The notes under the pieces were generated by a model. It was not told the origin of the DNA and did not search any database. It saw only the letters and a list, made by a program, of their open reading frames with translations. The translations under genes were made by a program, and so were the position numbers. Of a stretch of 64,000 nt of DNA, positions 50,981-60,968 are shown in pieces (position 1 is the first letter of the stretch; each line of letters opens with the position of its first letter). This DNA is from Celoporthe dispersa (taxonomy: Eukaryota > Ascomycota > Sordariomycetes > Diaporthales > Cryphonectriaceae), in contig WAID01000006.1 in the NCBI GenBank assembly GCA_016584495.1, forward strand, positions 2,542,001-2,606,000. The letters run 5' to 3'.

Positions 50981-53599
50981 ATTCCATCTTGCTCTTTATC
51001 GCTTCTATTCTCCCTCCTATCCCAATACTATCTAGAGCTTTGCTTATTACTAATCTTTTTCCAATAATAATAATAATAAGGATTTCAATACTTATAATTT
51101 AGGCAAAGCCTATCACTTCAGCAGTAATAGTATTCTAGATTTGCTTTTTGCAAATCGAAGCTTAAATAGAATTTGCTATTAAGCAAGAGATATATAATCC
51201 ACTCTTGATTTAGCATTTTCTTAGATTGTATTTAGAATTGAATCATTCTATATAGTATTAGTTTCAGGAAAGCTTATATTTAGTTTCGTTTTTAGTGACT
51301 ATTTCCTGCATCAGCATAATGCTGTCGCGTCAAGTGCGTCTAACTCAATATCAATCTACTTTCCTTTCTCAATGCATTTTCATTTCAATTCCAGTCTATT
51401 ATTATAACAAATATCACTCTAGATCGCCTCGAATCTATCTAAAGCTATTATATTTTGCATTGCTTCTAAAGATTACTAATTAAGCATATTTTATTCTAAT
51501 TATTTAACTAATACTATATAATTATATTTCTATCTTTTTATATTCTTAGCTATTAGAATCTTTTTTACTATATACTTATCCAATAATAAGTTCTTATCTA
51601 ATATAGTCAGAATTAATCCTAATTAAATATTAATCTTTATTTAGGATAGAAATAGATCTATATTAGCTTTTTTCTACCAATTTTATATAAAAATTCGAAT
51701 AAATACTTTTAAAAATATCTAGTATTACTACTAATAATAATAGAATAGCTATAATCTAGTATTTATTATATAGCTAATCCAATTTCTTATTAGAATAGTT
51801 TATTTTGATATTTCTCAAATTTAGCTATACTTTATCGCTGATCTAGAATTATTCTGCTAATCTTTGCTTCTAGTTTGCTACTGCCTTTTGCTTTTATTAA
51901 ATATATGCTATAGCTGCTTATACTAGATTAATACTTTTATAAAAATAGCTTAGGAATATTATAGCTCTTTTTTTTAAGCTAGTTTGTAAAAGCTTAATAT
52001 TTATAAAGCTTAGTACTAATTCCATATTATATCTATTAAGCAATCAATTCAAGCTAATATCTATTATAGAAGAATTCCGATTATTTAATACTAATTAGCT
52101 AATAATTAAATAATCCGATTAATTTATTTGCGAGAAATATATAAATATTTTCAAATATTTCTGCATTTTCTAATTAACTTTCTCTATACTGCTATCTATC
52201 TTAGAATAATAAGCTATAAATAATTTTTGTTTAGTCTTAATCGCTTTGCATAAAATTGATTAAAAAGCACTAATTTAATCCGAGCTGCGATTGCTTATAA
52301 TCAATTTGGAAAATCTATAAAAGCACTATTATATATCTCGAAACTGCTTTGCATATGCTTTAGCTACTATTGAATGCATTGCTTCCAACTATATATATTT
52401 GGAAAATCGATTTATAATAACTAATAGATAATGCAGCCTGCTTTCTTGCTCTAGCAGCTTAATTATAAAATCAATAGAAATTTGCAATCAAAAATAATCT
52501 AGTATAGAGAGTAATTAAAGCAAGCTTTAGTATAAATATCTAGCAAAGTAGGTTTTTCTGCAAATATTGCAGTTTCTAATAAAAATTCGAATATTTTATA
52601 ATATGCTATCCCAATAATAATCCTACTTAAAAGCATTAAATATTATATTCTGCTCTAGATAGCCTATTATAGGCGAATTATATACTTATTGCAGAATTGC
52701 AATAATAAGAGGCTTTAATTTAGGCAGCTAAAGCTAATCTTGATATTGGAAAGCTTTTTAAATATTGAGCATGCAATCTGCAATCTATTCTCTTATGCTT
52801 ACTTTCTTTGAAAATAGTCTCACTCTCTCTTATATTATTTTCAATCTGAGCTAATATACTTAATTTGATATTATTCCAATATCCTATAGCTTGCTTAATC
52901 GAGATTTTTCGAATAAGATATTGCTTTTCAGTAATATATTCTCAGAAGATCTATTAGAAGAGATAATATTCTGAATCTCGACTTAATACTCGAATAGCTG
53001 CAGTATAGAGATAGATATTAGCTGGAAAATAATAAATATCAGTCTGCCCTTTTCCGATTCATTCTAAATATGCTATAATAATGCATCCAAGCAGCTAGCA
53101 TTCTTGCTCAGCTTATATTTCAAATAAAACTGAAATAAGAATAATATCTTAGCTTATTTTGCTTACTATTCGAATATAAGATAAGGCTTAGTAAAGTATT
53201 CTAAGCTTTTATAATCTATTAATATAATAAATAATTTATATATGCTTCTTAATTCTAATAATTATACTTTGAAGTATAATATAATTATAAAAAGTTTGCA
53301 ATTATAAATAATATAATTCTTTTGCGCTAGTATTAATTATATTGAGTAATATGCTATAGAATACAAAACTCTATCGGATAAGTATTATAAAAGATAGCTT
53401 TCTAAAGCATTTTCGGAATAATCTACTTTTAGAATTATATCCTAATCAAAGTTCTATTATGCCAAAATAAAAGCTATAATAAATGCATTCTTAAGCTTAT
53501 CGAATATTATCTACTCTGCTTTTATCTATACAAATAATACTCTTTTCTAAGTAAATCGAATAAGCAGCAAAGCAATATCTGAGAACTCTTAAATAAAAT

Positions 53600-54280
53600 C
53601 TCTATAAAAATTAGCAAACTTAATAAAGCTTCTAATATTTTATACTTTCCAAAATACTTTCTATTCGCATATTGCTTAGATCTTTTCGAAATTAGCTTAT
53701 ATTCCGACTCCTGCTTTAATAATAAAATCTAAATATTTGACTTCTATTATTGCAAAAATGCATTTCTTTATATTTAAATTCAAACTTGCTTTAGTCAATC
53801 AGCATAGAATTTCGCACATTTTATTTATATAATCATATCTTAAGCTTGAGAAGAAAATTAATAAATTATCTAAATAAGCGATTATATACTTATCGAGAAT
53901 ATTCTGAAAAATGCTATTAATATATTATTAGAATATTGCAAGCACTTTAGCTAATCTAAAGAGTATGATTAGCTACTTAAAGAATCCGAAATGGATTCGA
54001 AAAGCTATTAAATACTTCTTGCTTAAAGCAATCCGAATCCAGTAAAATGCTATTTATATATCCAATTTTGTAAACTATCTTGCTTTCGATAATAATCTGA
54101 AAATCTTTTTTAATCAAAAATAGAGGAAATCTATTCTACTTAATAATTTTATTTAAAACTCGATAATCTATATAGAAATGCTAGCTTTTATCCGCTTTAT
54201 ATATCAAAAAAATAAATACTACTATTGATAAAAAGCTCGTATATATTTATTCTTTATCTACTAGATTTGTAATCTAGCAA
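53600..54280 (-). pseudogene. Reverse transcriptase remnant of element B (YLDN)
   Basis: It is colinear with the reverse transcriptase of element A. The catalytic box is AYLDNLL at 53862-53880, the final Asp having changed by G-to-A on the coding strand. Many stops interrupt the frame. Confidence 0.75.
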
Positions 54281-56423
54281 TAGAATTCTAATAGCTAATC
54301 TCTAAGCATAGAATAGAGAGAACTCTATAGCAATGCAAAATAATTTCCATTCATATTTATCTTAAGTCGAATATAATAATTATACGCTTTACAATGCAAT
54401 AGCAATAAGAAAGCTTTCAATTTATTAAATAAATTAGCAAAATCTCTTATCTTATATAGTAAAATACTTTCTAAATTTCTTATCTTTCCCGAATCTTATC
54501 CAATTTATAATATTATTTCTCTTAAAATAATTATAATCTTTTACAAGCTTATTCCTAAAAAGCATGCTTAATTATCTCTCTTGCGCTTCTAGCTTTTCAA
54601 TAATGCATAAAATATACTTGCAGAAATCCTTTGGATCTGAATATTCTCAGCTCATATAATTAAGCTCTTTATATTTATATTTCTTATATTGCTAATATAT
54701 AGCAATCCCTTCCTAATATTAAGTCGCACTTGCTTATATTATATCTAAAACAGGCTTAGGATTAAATCTTAAGCTAAGCCTAATATTATATAAGCATAAA
54801 TTATCAATCTTTATCTATTAATATCTGCTTTAAATATAGCTATATAAATAATATAGCAGCTTTTTGAAATGCTTAATACTATTCTCAAATTTCAAAGTAT
54901 AATTAATCGAATCTGCTTTATACTAAGCTTCTAAGCTATACATTCGCTTATTGCGCAATAGCAATTATATTCTATATTGATTTATATATCCAGAAAGTAA
55001 ATATTATTTACTAAAATAGGAATTAGGAATAATAAGCTATCTATATATTTCTATATCTAGCTAATAATTTCAATATAAAATAGGGAATATATTAGAAGCT
55101 TAATATTATACTTTTATATAAGACTTTTTATAAAAACTATATATTTCCCGAATCGAAATTGATAAATATAATATCATTTCTATCAAGAACTCTTTTATCA
55201 ATCTCCAATAAATATATACAAGAAGCAAATGCTTTTAAAAAAAAATAAATAGCAATCTTTAATAAAATGCTCTAATAAATTGCAATATAAGCAAGCTTCG
55301 CAAGATCTACAATTATTCCTTATACTATCTAAAACCCAAATAGCTTATTAGCGCAATCTCTAGCCAGCTAGCTATTCCGAATTTGCGCTTAATACGATTT
55401 CGCAGAATTGCCCTCTACTCTTACTTTAGCTCTAGCCTTATTCTATATAATCCTTGCCCTAACTCTAAGCTATAATTGTAACTGCAATATCTATTATAGC
55501 TATATCCTTACTCTAATTATTTAACAATTATTTAGCAATATTATTCTAATTATAGATTATTAATTATAGGCAATTTGCTTATATCTATTATTCTATATCC
55601 TATATCTCGAGTTTTTGAGCAAGCTTTCTATATTTATTAATTGCTTTGCAATAAGATAATCTATTAATATTTGCACTAATTACAGCTTTCCGAATACAAA
55701 AAGATAGCTTAGAGCAGAGCAAATTAACTTATATCTTATTATTCTAATATAATCTTCTAATCTAAGCCAATAGCTGCTCAAACTGGATAAAAAACTAGGA
55801 AAAGATATTTTTATCTCTTATTCTAAAACTTTCGAATTAGATTAAAGCGCTTTCCTAATAATAAGAATCACTATAGCAAGCTTTCAAATAATTGAGAAAT
55901 GCTTCCATATTATAATTAGCGCTTAATCTTCTTTTTTTTATAGAATATATTAACTCTTTTCTGAACTTTTTTATCTAGATTGCCTTAAAGCTATACTTAT
56001 TAATTGCAAAGCTTACTAATAAACTCTGCATCGGCTATAAGAATATATTCTATTATTATTTACTAGACCAGAAATATAATGCAATTGCTAGCAAACTTAG
56101 CTCCTAGCAAAAATCTTTTCTATTTAGAATATAATTCTATATTTCCTGAAAATAATATACTTTTCAGCTATGCAATCTTATATTGCAGTTAAGCTATATT
56201 AAGCTCTTATAGCTATATGCTTATTCCAAATCTAGATTATTTCTATCTTTATTCCTAATTGCTTATTAGCTATTCTATTATCTCTATATTGCTAGGCTTT
56301 AGCTATGCTCAGGCTATTTTTTATTCAGAGCTGCTCTGAAAATCGCTTATATTCCCAATATTTGCAGGAAAAGGAATATTATTTGCTATTCCAATTGTTT
56401 TGTAATTAGAGATAGCAAATCTA

Positions 56424-56651
56424 TATAAAAGTCTGATCTATACAGATCAACTCATAAGAATGCCCAATTGATAATAAAATTTGCTATACTAAATATAAGG
56501 TTCGGTAGCAGCTTGCTGATAAGCTGCTACCTAAGCTAAATAGTGCAGTAGTGAGCTCTGATTACGTGGGTGGTAGGACTATCCTGATCCCTCATTGACT
56601 CGGTCACGCTTCGCATCTGAGCGCTCGAGCCAAGAGCTCGAGCCCATAACA
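56424..56651 (-). repeat. Right LTR of element B (5' LTR in its orientation)
   Basis: It begins TATAAAAGTCTGATC and ends CGAGCCCATAACA. The outer end retains GC-rich sequence (ACTCGGTCACGCTTCGCATC) that is more mutated in the left copy. Confidence 0.92.
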
Positions 56652-57051
56652 GCATTCAAAATAGCAGCCTCCTTCTTAATTATTTCCAACTTCTCTTTCA
56701 AGTAGCAATACTTAGCAATAATCTAATTAAGCTGCTTAAGAAAAAGCCCGCAATAATCACAGTTAGATAAGTTTAAACAAATGCAAATACAATAACAAGA
56801 AAAAGAATTATCGATACAATATTCAGCACTTAGCCTATAATCCTTATAGTAAGAATAAAGCATAGAAAGAAGAGAGCTACAAAATATAATAGCAGCAAAG
56901 ATAAAAGCTTAGCAAGAAGAATAAAATTTTAATATACAAGAAGTAATAACTCTATACAATATCTCAATTAGGAAAGCATAACAATATACCAAAAAAATAG
57001 AGATTACTTACAAAAGATCATTAGAGATAATAATTGATAAAAAAGAGATAA
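56652..57051 (-). pseudogene. Antisense frame at the 3' end of element D, N-terminal cysteine-rich part
   Basis: On the minus strand a frame near 56740-56800 reads SCYCICICLNLSNCDYCGLF and continues YCYLKEKLEIIKKEAAILNA up to the B insertion. The cysteine spacing includes C-x5-C-x2-C, which suggests a metal-binding knuckle. The next part lies at 48780-48955. An A-rich polypurine-like stretch adjoins the LTR at 57052. Confidence 0.5.
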
Positions 57052-57495
57052 TATTATAACTTATCTAATATACAGATTATAAATAAAATAGCCTAATAGT
57101 AAAGCATAGAAAATTAATAAAATCCAGATAGAAAAGTAGCAGAAAAGAAAGATTATATAATCTAGAATTAGGATTACTAATAGATAAGATAGATATCTAT
57201 TATATCTATTAGTAATAGATAGGATAGATATTTATTATATCTATCAAATTGAAAAGCTAAATATATAAAGATATACTTATTACCAATAGATAGATTTAAT
57301 ATATAGCTCTTTAGTCGTCAATCTAAGTATTCAGTTTTGCATATTGAATAGCTCCAAAAGCAGTGAATACTTGCATTACTTATTAAGACTCGTATAGTTC
57401 CATATTCAAAGACTCAATGCTTCTTGATACCCTTCTTACTAGCATAAACCCAATCAGTACTTAAGAATCTTCGGATTACCGCAGTGCTTATTATA
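57052..57495 (+). repeat. Right (3') LTR of element D
   Basis: It aligns with 22364-22808. Its outer third (CCCAATCAGTACTTAAG, CGGATTACCGCAGTG) is less mutated than the matching part of the left LTR. Confidence 0.9.
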
Positions 57496-57500
57496 CTAGA
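57496..57500. repeat. Target-site duplication of element D, right copy (CTAGA)
   Basis: CTAGA directly follows the right LTR and is identical to 22359-22363. Confidence 0.85.
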
Positions 57501-57913
57501 GATTTAGCAAATTTCTGAATATAAATACCAAGTTTCCATATCTTTCGGAAAACTTTAGCTTTCTCCTCAACACTATCAACAAACATCTTTGAATTTGGTC
57601 ACTCACAGTGTGCATCAGATTGTAGAAGAACTGCACAAACTCCTTAATCATTCATTGAAAGCTGATGTTTCCTGGGAATGAGACCAGGTGAGTGTATCTC
57701 TTTTGTGCTGTTTGTCTAATGGATTAGAGCCTTGATTTAATATGCTTCAATATTCACAACTTCTGGTACTCTAGAGCAACAATAGCAGGGAAAGACTATC
57801 CACATCGGTACCGACGGGTCTATGGTGATGAGATGGATCTGACCCTCAAGCAAATCGCAATATAGAGTCATAAACATAGCTTTCAGCTCCCAATCAAGAA
57901 AAATTGCTGCAAA
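57501..57913. other. Moderately AT-rich flank of the transposon island
   Basis: This was contiguous with 22358 before element D inserted. Its base composition is intermediate between the island and the genes. A 70-residue minus-strand frame (57737-57949) and competing plus-strand frames overlap here and none has a known domain, so I leave it unassigned. Confidence 0.4.
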
Positions 57914-58398
57914 TGCAACATGGAGCCAGGGAAGAAGTGTCACTGTCATGATCTTGGCTGCACAAAATTACACGACCGAGGTGATGATCATGGACCACAC
58001 GGTAATTGGCAACCCTGCTGTGCTAGATGTACATGAGACATTGATAAAAAGGATCCACTGGCCAAGCAGGCGCTGCAAACTTATCGTCAGCTGAAGAAGG
58101 ATGCGGCGTTATTGATGACGAATTGGGAAAAAAGGCCAGGGAGCTAATCACAAGAAGAAAACAGCTTGTGAGTGCTCAAAAAGCCTGTAAAGCGCTGGAG
58201 ACAAGTAATATCTGGAGGTGAGAGTCTGACATTGAGAACTTGCATGTGAAATTACAGGAGATACAGGAGAGGTTAGGAAGCGCGAAGGGAGCAATACATA
58301 AGAAAGCAGCAAACAAGCCTGTGAAAGATGTTGTTCAGAAGGGCAAAGCAGCAGACATGGGAATTACTCCTGAGAGATTCTCCAAATCTGAGAAGTGA
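57914..58398 (+). pseudogene. Decayed gene with a Cys/His cluster and a coiled-coil tail, family unknown
   Basis: The frame from 57914 reads KKCHCHDLGCTKLH and later PCCARCT, then a TGA at 58034-58036, DIDKKDPLAKQALQTYRQLKK, and a frame slip at the A6 run 58128-58133. It goes on KARELITRRKQLVSAQKAC, a TGA at 58219-58221, and ENLHVKLQEIQERLGSAKGA to a final TGA at 58396-58398. Both internal TGAs fit CGA (Arg) changed to TGA. The Cys/His-rich N-terminal part and Lys/Glu-rich helical end look like a real protein relic. An alternative open frame over 57840-58090 means the reading is not certain. Confidence 0.4.
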
Positions 58399-58761
58399 TG
58401 GGTCCTGGCAGGCATATGACGACTTAGATTGCCCTGGCGCTGTTGAGGTATTTGAACCATCCTGGTAGGAAAGGGGTAACAGGAAGCATAGTGTTTGTAC
58501 TCATTTCAGAAACATGAGGTATTTGAGCACCTATAAATGATAGAAGAGTGCGAATTTACTTCCTGAGAAACACTCTGGTTTATTGGGATTACTTGTCAGC
58601 GACTGGAAGCTTCATACAACATGCTGATACCCAACTAAGATGATTAGTAACAACGAGTTTGATTACAATTTGACTACTCATTGCTCTTTTCTCTTTCTTC
58701 TTCTTTCTTCCTTTTTCTCCTCCCTCCTGTCTTTCATGTGTGCGCCCTTGTGAATCTCCTT
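58399..58761. other. 3' flank between the relic and the NADAR gene
   Basis: No gene is supported. The stretch contains a T/C-rich tract at 58684-58730, which on the minus strand lies just beyond the NADAR stop codon and probably falls in its 3' UTR. Confidence 0.5.
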
Positions 58762-59505
58762 TCAGTCATTATCACAGGTCCCCTTTGAGTGCATCTCCCC
58801 AACATCCTCGTCTTCCACATTCACATCTCCCGTTTCAGCCTCCTCCTTCAGCCTCTCTCTCGTATGCATCAGCGCTATTCCAAGCAAATTACTTCCCCAG
58901 GACTCTCTAGCTACCTCTGCATCCTTCGCCCTGAACCCGATGCCCCACGTTCGGTCAAACGGGCTCGCCTCAACCAGCTCCCTCCCCCTGGTATACAACA
59001 ACTGCACCTTCAATTTGAAGGTATCGTCATTCGCCGGACTCGTAAATTTTAACCAATTCCCCTCCTCAACGATCCGAAGCCTCTCCCTCTTCCAAACCTC
59101 CTCATCGAATCCTCTGATCTTGCGGCCCATGTCCCTGATTATTTTTGGGGACAGCTTCTGCCCTGCCAGGATCCGTGCCGCGATGTCGTTGTCCCCGAAG
59201 AGGACCGCCTTCTGGTACATCATCCAGTGCTCCGCCGTGACGAAGATCTTGGACGGGTCGGAGGGTGAGTAGAAGGGATATTTGTACCATTGCGACATGT
59301 AGCCGTGAGGCGGCTCTGTTTCGCGCCAGAAGAAGATGGGACCAGAATCTTCTGGGTCTGGATCTGCAGATGATGGCTCTCCGCGTGCGAGTATGGTCTC
59401 GGCTGGCTGCGCAGAGGCCACTGCTTTGCCTTTACCCTTGTTGTCTCTGTGGGCTCGCTTTGAGATTCCAGCGGTGCGCTTGGAGCCGCTCTGTGATGCA
59501 GGCAT
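58762..59505 (-). CDS. NADAR (YbiA / DUF1768) domain protein, probable N-glycosidase
   Basis: An intronless gene of 247 aa. I start it at the ATG at 59505 (MPASQSGSKR); a GTG six bases upstream is not a likely fungal start. The first 60 residues are basic and low-complexity (GKGKAVASAQ), probably disordered. The NADAR fold follows: IFFWRETEPPHGYMSQW, then VTAEHWMMYQKAVLFGD, LSPKIIRDMGRKIRGFDEEVW, NWLKFTSPAN and a C-terminal WGIGFRAKDAE and LLGIALMHTRERL. Known members cleave N-glycosidic bonds in riboflavin-pathway intermediates (YbiA) or ADP-ribosyl-guanine; the substrate here is not known. The tail is acidic. It is the first intact gene next to the transposon island, so its expression may be affected by nearby silent chromatin (inference). 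Confidence 0.9.
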   Translation of the reverse strand: MPASQSGSKRTAGISKRAHRDNKGKGKAVASAQPAETILARGEPSSADPDPEDSGPIFFWRETEPPHGYMSQWYKYPFYSPSDPSKIFVTAEHWMMYQKAVLFGDNDIAARILAGQKLSPKIIRDMGRKIRGFDEEVWKRERLRIVEEGNWLKFTSPANDDTFKLKVQLLYTRGRELVEASPFDRTWGIGFRAKDAEVARESWGSNLLGIALMHTRERLKEEAETGDVNVEDEDVGEMHSKGTCDND

Positions 59506-59974
59506 TGCCACGGTTGTGTCAAGAGCTCTGAGATAGGTCTTGGCTGCCCAGACGTAACAATCAATAAGGGGACGTGGTAAAACTTAAACTTGCTCTAAAA
59601 GTGCGGTAAAAGATGGACATTTAGCGATATGAATTCGAGGGTATCGATCATAGGAGGTCCAGGCATTCATATGTATATTAACCTTGAGATACTGTACCCT
59701 TTAGACTTAGGAAGACGGTGTCCCTGTCCAAGGTCAGGTGTGGAAATTGTGTAACCCCAGAGTGAGGCTAAAACAGTCCGCCGGTCTGACTCACTCCGGA
59801 CTAACTATGGAGTTCCGAGTTCTGATGGTCGCAATGCTCTGAAGCCTTTTTGCCATCACAATCATAAACGATTCAAGCTGTCATCCGGTGAGGAATATCT
59901 ATGAAGGATAATTATTAGTCTGAAGTCCAATTGTGACTATCACGTGACCGCCAGCACCTCCCAGATGACGCCTC

Positions 59975-59992
59975 AAAAAAAAAAAAAAAAAG
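59975..59992 (+). repeat. Poly(A) homopolymer run
   Basis: An uninterrupted run of A of about 18 bases. It could be a retroposed poly(A) remnant or a simple slippage tract; there is no clear gene copy upstream of it. Confidence 0.7.
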
Positions 59993-60751
59993 CAGGGCCA
60001 CTAAAAGTTGATGAGCGCGAGCGGGTAATCCGCTCCGATTTGTTCATTCGTGATGGCGACGAAGGCCTACTTTTGCATAGCCGGGATATTCGCCCAAGGA
60101 GAATTTACTCCTATCTATATTACCTCATGGAGGCCCGAGCTATCCCCGGGACATGCGTCTCGCGGCCTGTGCATCCTTCGCCCCCGTTCGAGGTCCATGC
60201 CGGGTCGGACTGTTGCCTTCTTTGAGAAGATTGAAAGCTTCGCATGTGTGTATTAGCCGCTTCACGGGGTGGGATCTCGATATTTATGAGGTCGATACTA
60301 TATCAACATTCAAGTAGTGAAGCTAGATGAGCAAAGACCTGAAAAGGCTTGAAACTTTGGGCTGATTCGTATCTGTCCTGAATCAATGAAGAATTTGTGC
60401 GGTTGGGCTAGATCTCGTATCATAGGAAACGATACACGGTTCGCTTCACGATGCACGAAGCACTCCGTGGTTGTCTGACATGGGGACGGGAAGAAGGAAG
60501 TTACTCCACAGAAAGACTGCTGTAGTAGCAGGTCCACTAAGGGTAGACGTTTTCCGGCGAGCTGCTCAGCGCACTGAGGTCTCTCTCTACATAACGCATC
60601 GGAGATCAAGATGTTGTCAGAGATACGGGCATGTACTTTGTGAGCCCTTCTTGTCATCCCAGGTTGAAGGTGCCAAACTCTCTAGGTCGCCTTGACTTAC
60701 ACCGCAGGGTTGCAGGGGTGGCTGACCCAGCACTTGCGCTAAATTTGAGGT

Positions 60752-60757
60752 CACGTG
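60752..60757. promoter_or_regulatory. CACGTG motif upstream of the eL19 gene
   Basis: A perfect E-box lies about 210 bp upstream of the eL19 start codon, in the context GTCACGTGC. Such sites bind Cbf1 or other bHLH factors in fungi. Its role here is an inference from position only. Confidence 0.3.
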
Positions 60758-60968
60758 CTAGGTCATGCGGATGCTAACAATTTCACTAGCGCCCTGGTTG
60801 GCCGCACCAAGCTGGCGGGGGAAGGGGAGCGAGCCCGTCTCAACCTCTCTCCTACGCTGCCGCTTCGTCCGCTGCTTGGAAATTTTTACGACCCTTCCCT
60901 TCGAAGCCAGCCCCATCCAACCCGACCAAATCAATCGCCAACGACCATCACCAGCAAGTGCAGTCAAG

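Larger units (their letters stand above)
48956..56651 (-). mobile_element. Element B: second copy of the element A family, inserted at the 3' end of D
   Basis: A 7696-bp element that is colinear with element A from end to end, with LTRs at 48956-49184 and 56424-56651. It has the same orientation and the same purine tract next to its left LTR. Gag keeps the CLYCNLLEHFIKDC knuckle. The reverse transcriptase box near 53862-53880 reads AYLDNLL, so one catalytic Asp is lost. It is more AT-converted than A. It disrupts the antisense cysteine-rich frame of element D. Confidence 0.9.
22364..57495 (+). mobile_element. Element D: outermost Ty3/gypsy chromodomain retrotransposon, RIP-degraded, hosting three nested elements
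   Basis: The two ends are direct repeats of about 445 bp bounded by a 5-bp target duplication. Its coding order on the + strand is gag (split), reverse transcriptase, RNase H, integrase, chromodomain, the Ty3/gypsy chromovirus order. Elements C (with A inside it) and B are inserted within it. Subtracting those leaves about 7.4 kb, a normal size. Stop codons are dense and fit C-to-T or G-to-A change (CAA, CAG, CGA, TGG to stops). The catalytic YLDD box reads YFNN, so the copy is dead. An A-rich polypurine-like stretch precedes the right LTR. Confidence 0.9.
59506..60968. other. Divergent intergenic region between the NADAR and eL19 genes
   Basis: No gene is supported over this stretch. It contains an A18-type run at about 59975-59992. 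Two open frames nearby (59944-60225 on + and 60310-60657 on -) have no recognisable domain or splice pattern. The right part is the eL19 promoter. Confidence 0.5.

Noticed and set aside
22364..57495. CRISPR array or bacterial mobile island
   Set aside because: The repeats are LTRs with target duplications, reverse transcriptase and chromodomain remnants, all eukaryotic retrotransposon features. No short regularly spaced repeats were seen.
22000..57500. Mitochondrial DNA insertion or centromere core as the cause of AT richness
   Set aside because: AT richness is explained by C-to-T change in identifiable elements. No mitochondrial gene motif was recognised. A centromere cannot be excluded from sequence alone, but nothing points to it.
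59944..60657. Small genes in the NADAR to eL19 gap
   Set aside because: The frames have no domain, no splice pattern and overlap on opposite strands. One begins across a poly(A) run, which inflates its lysine content.
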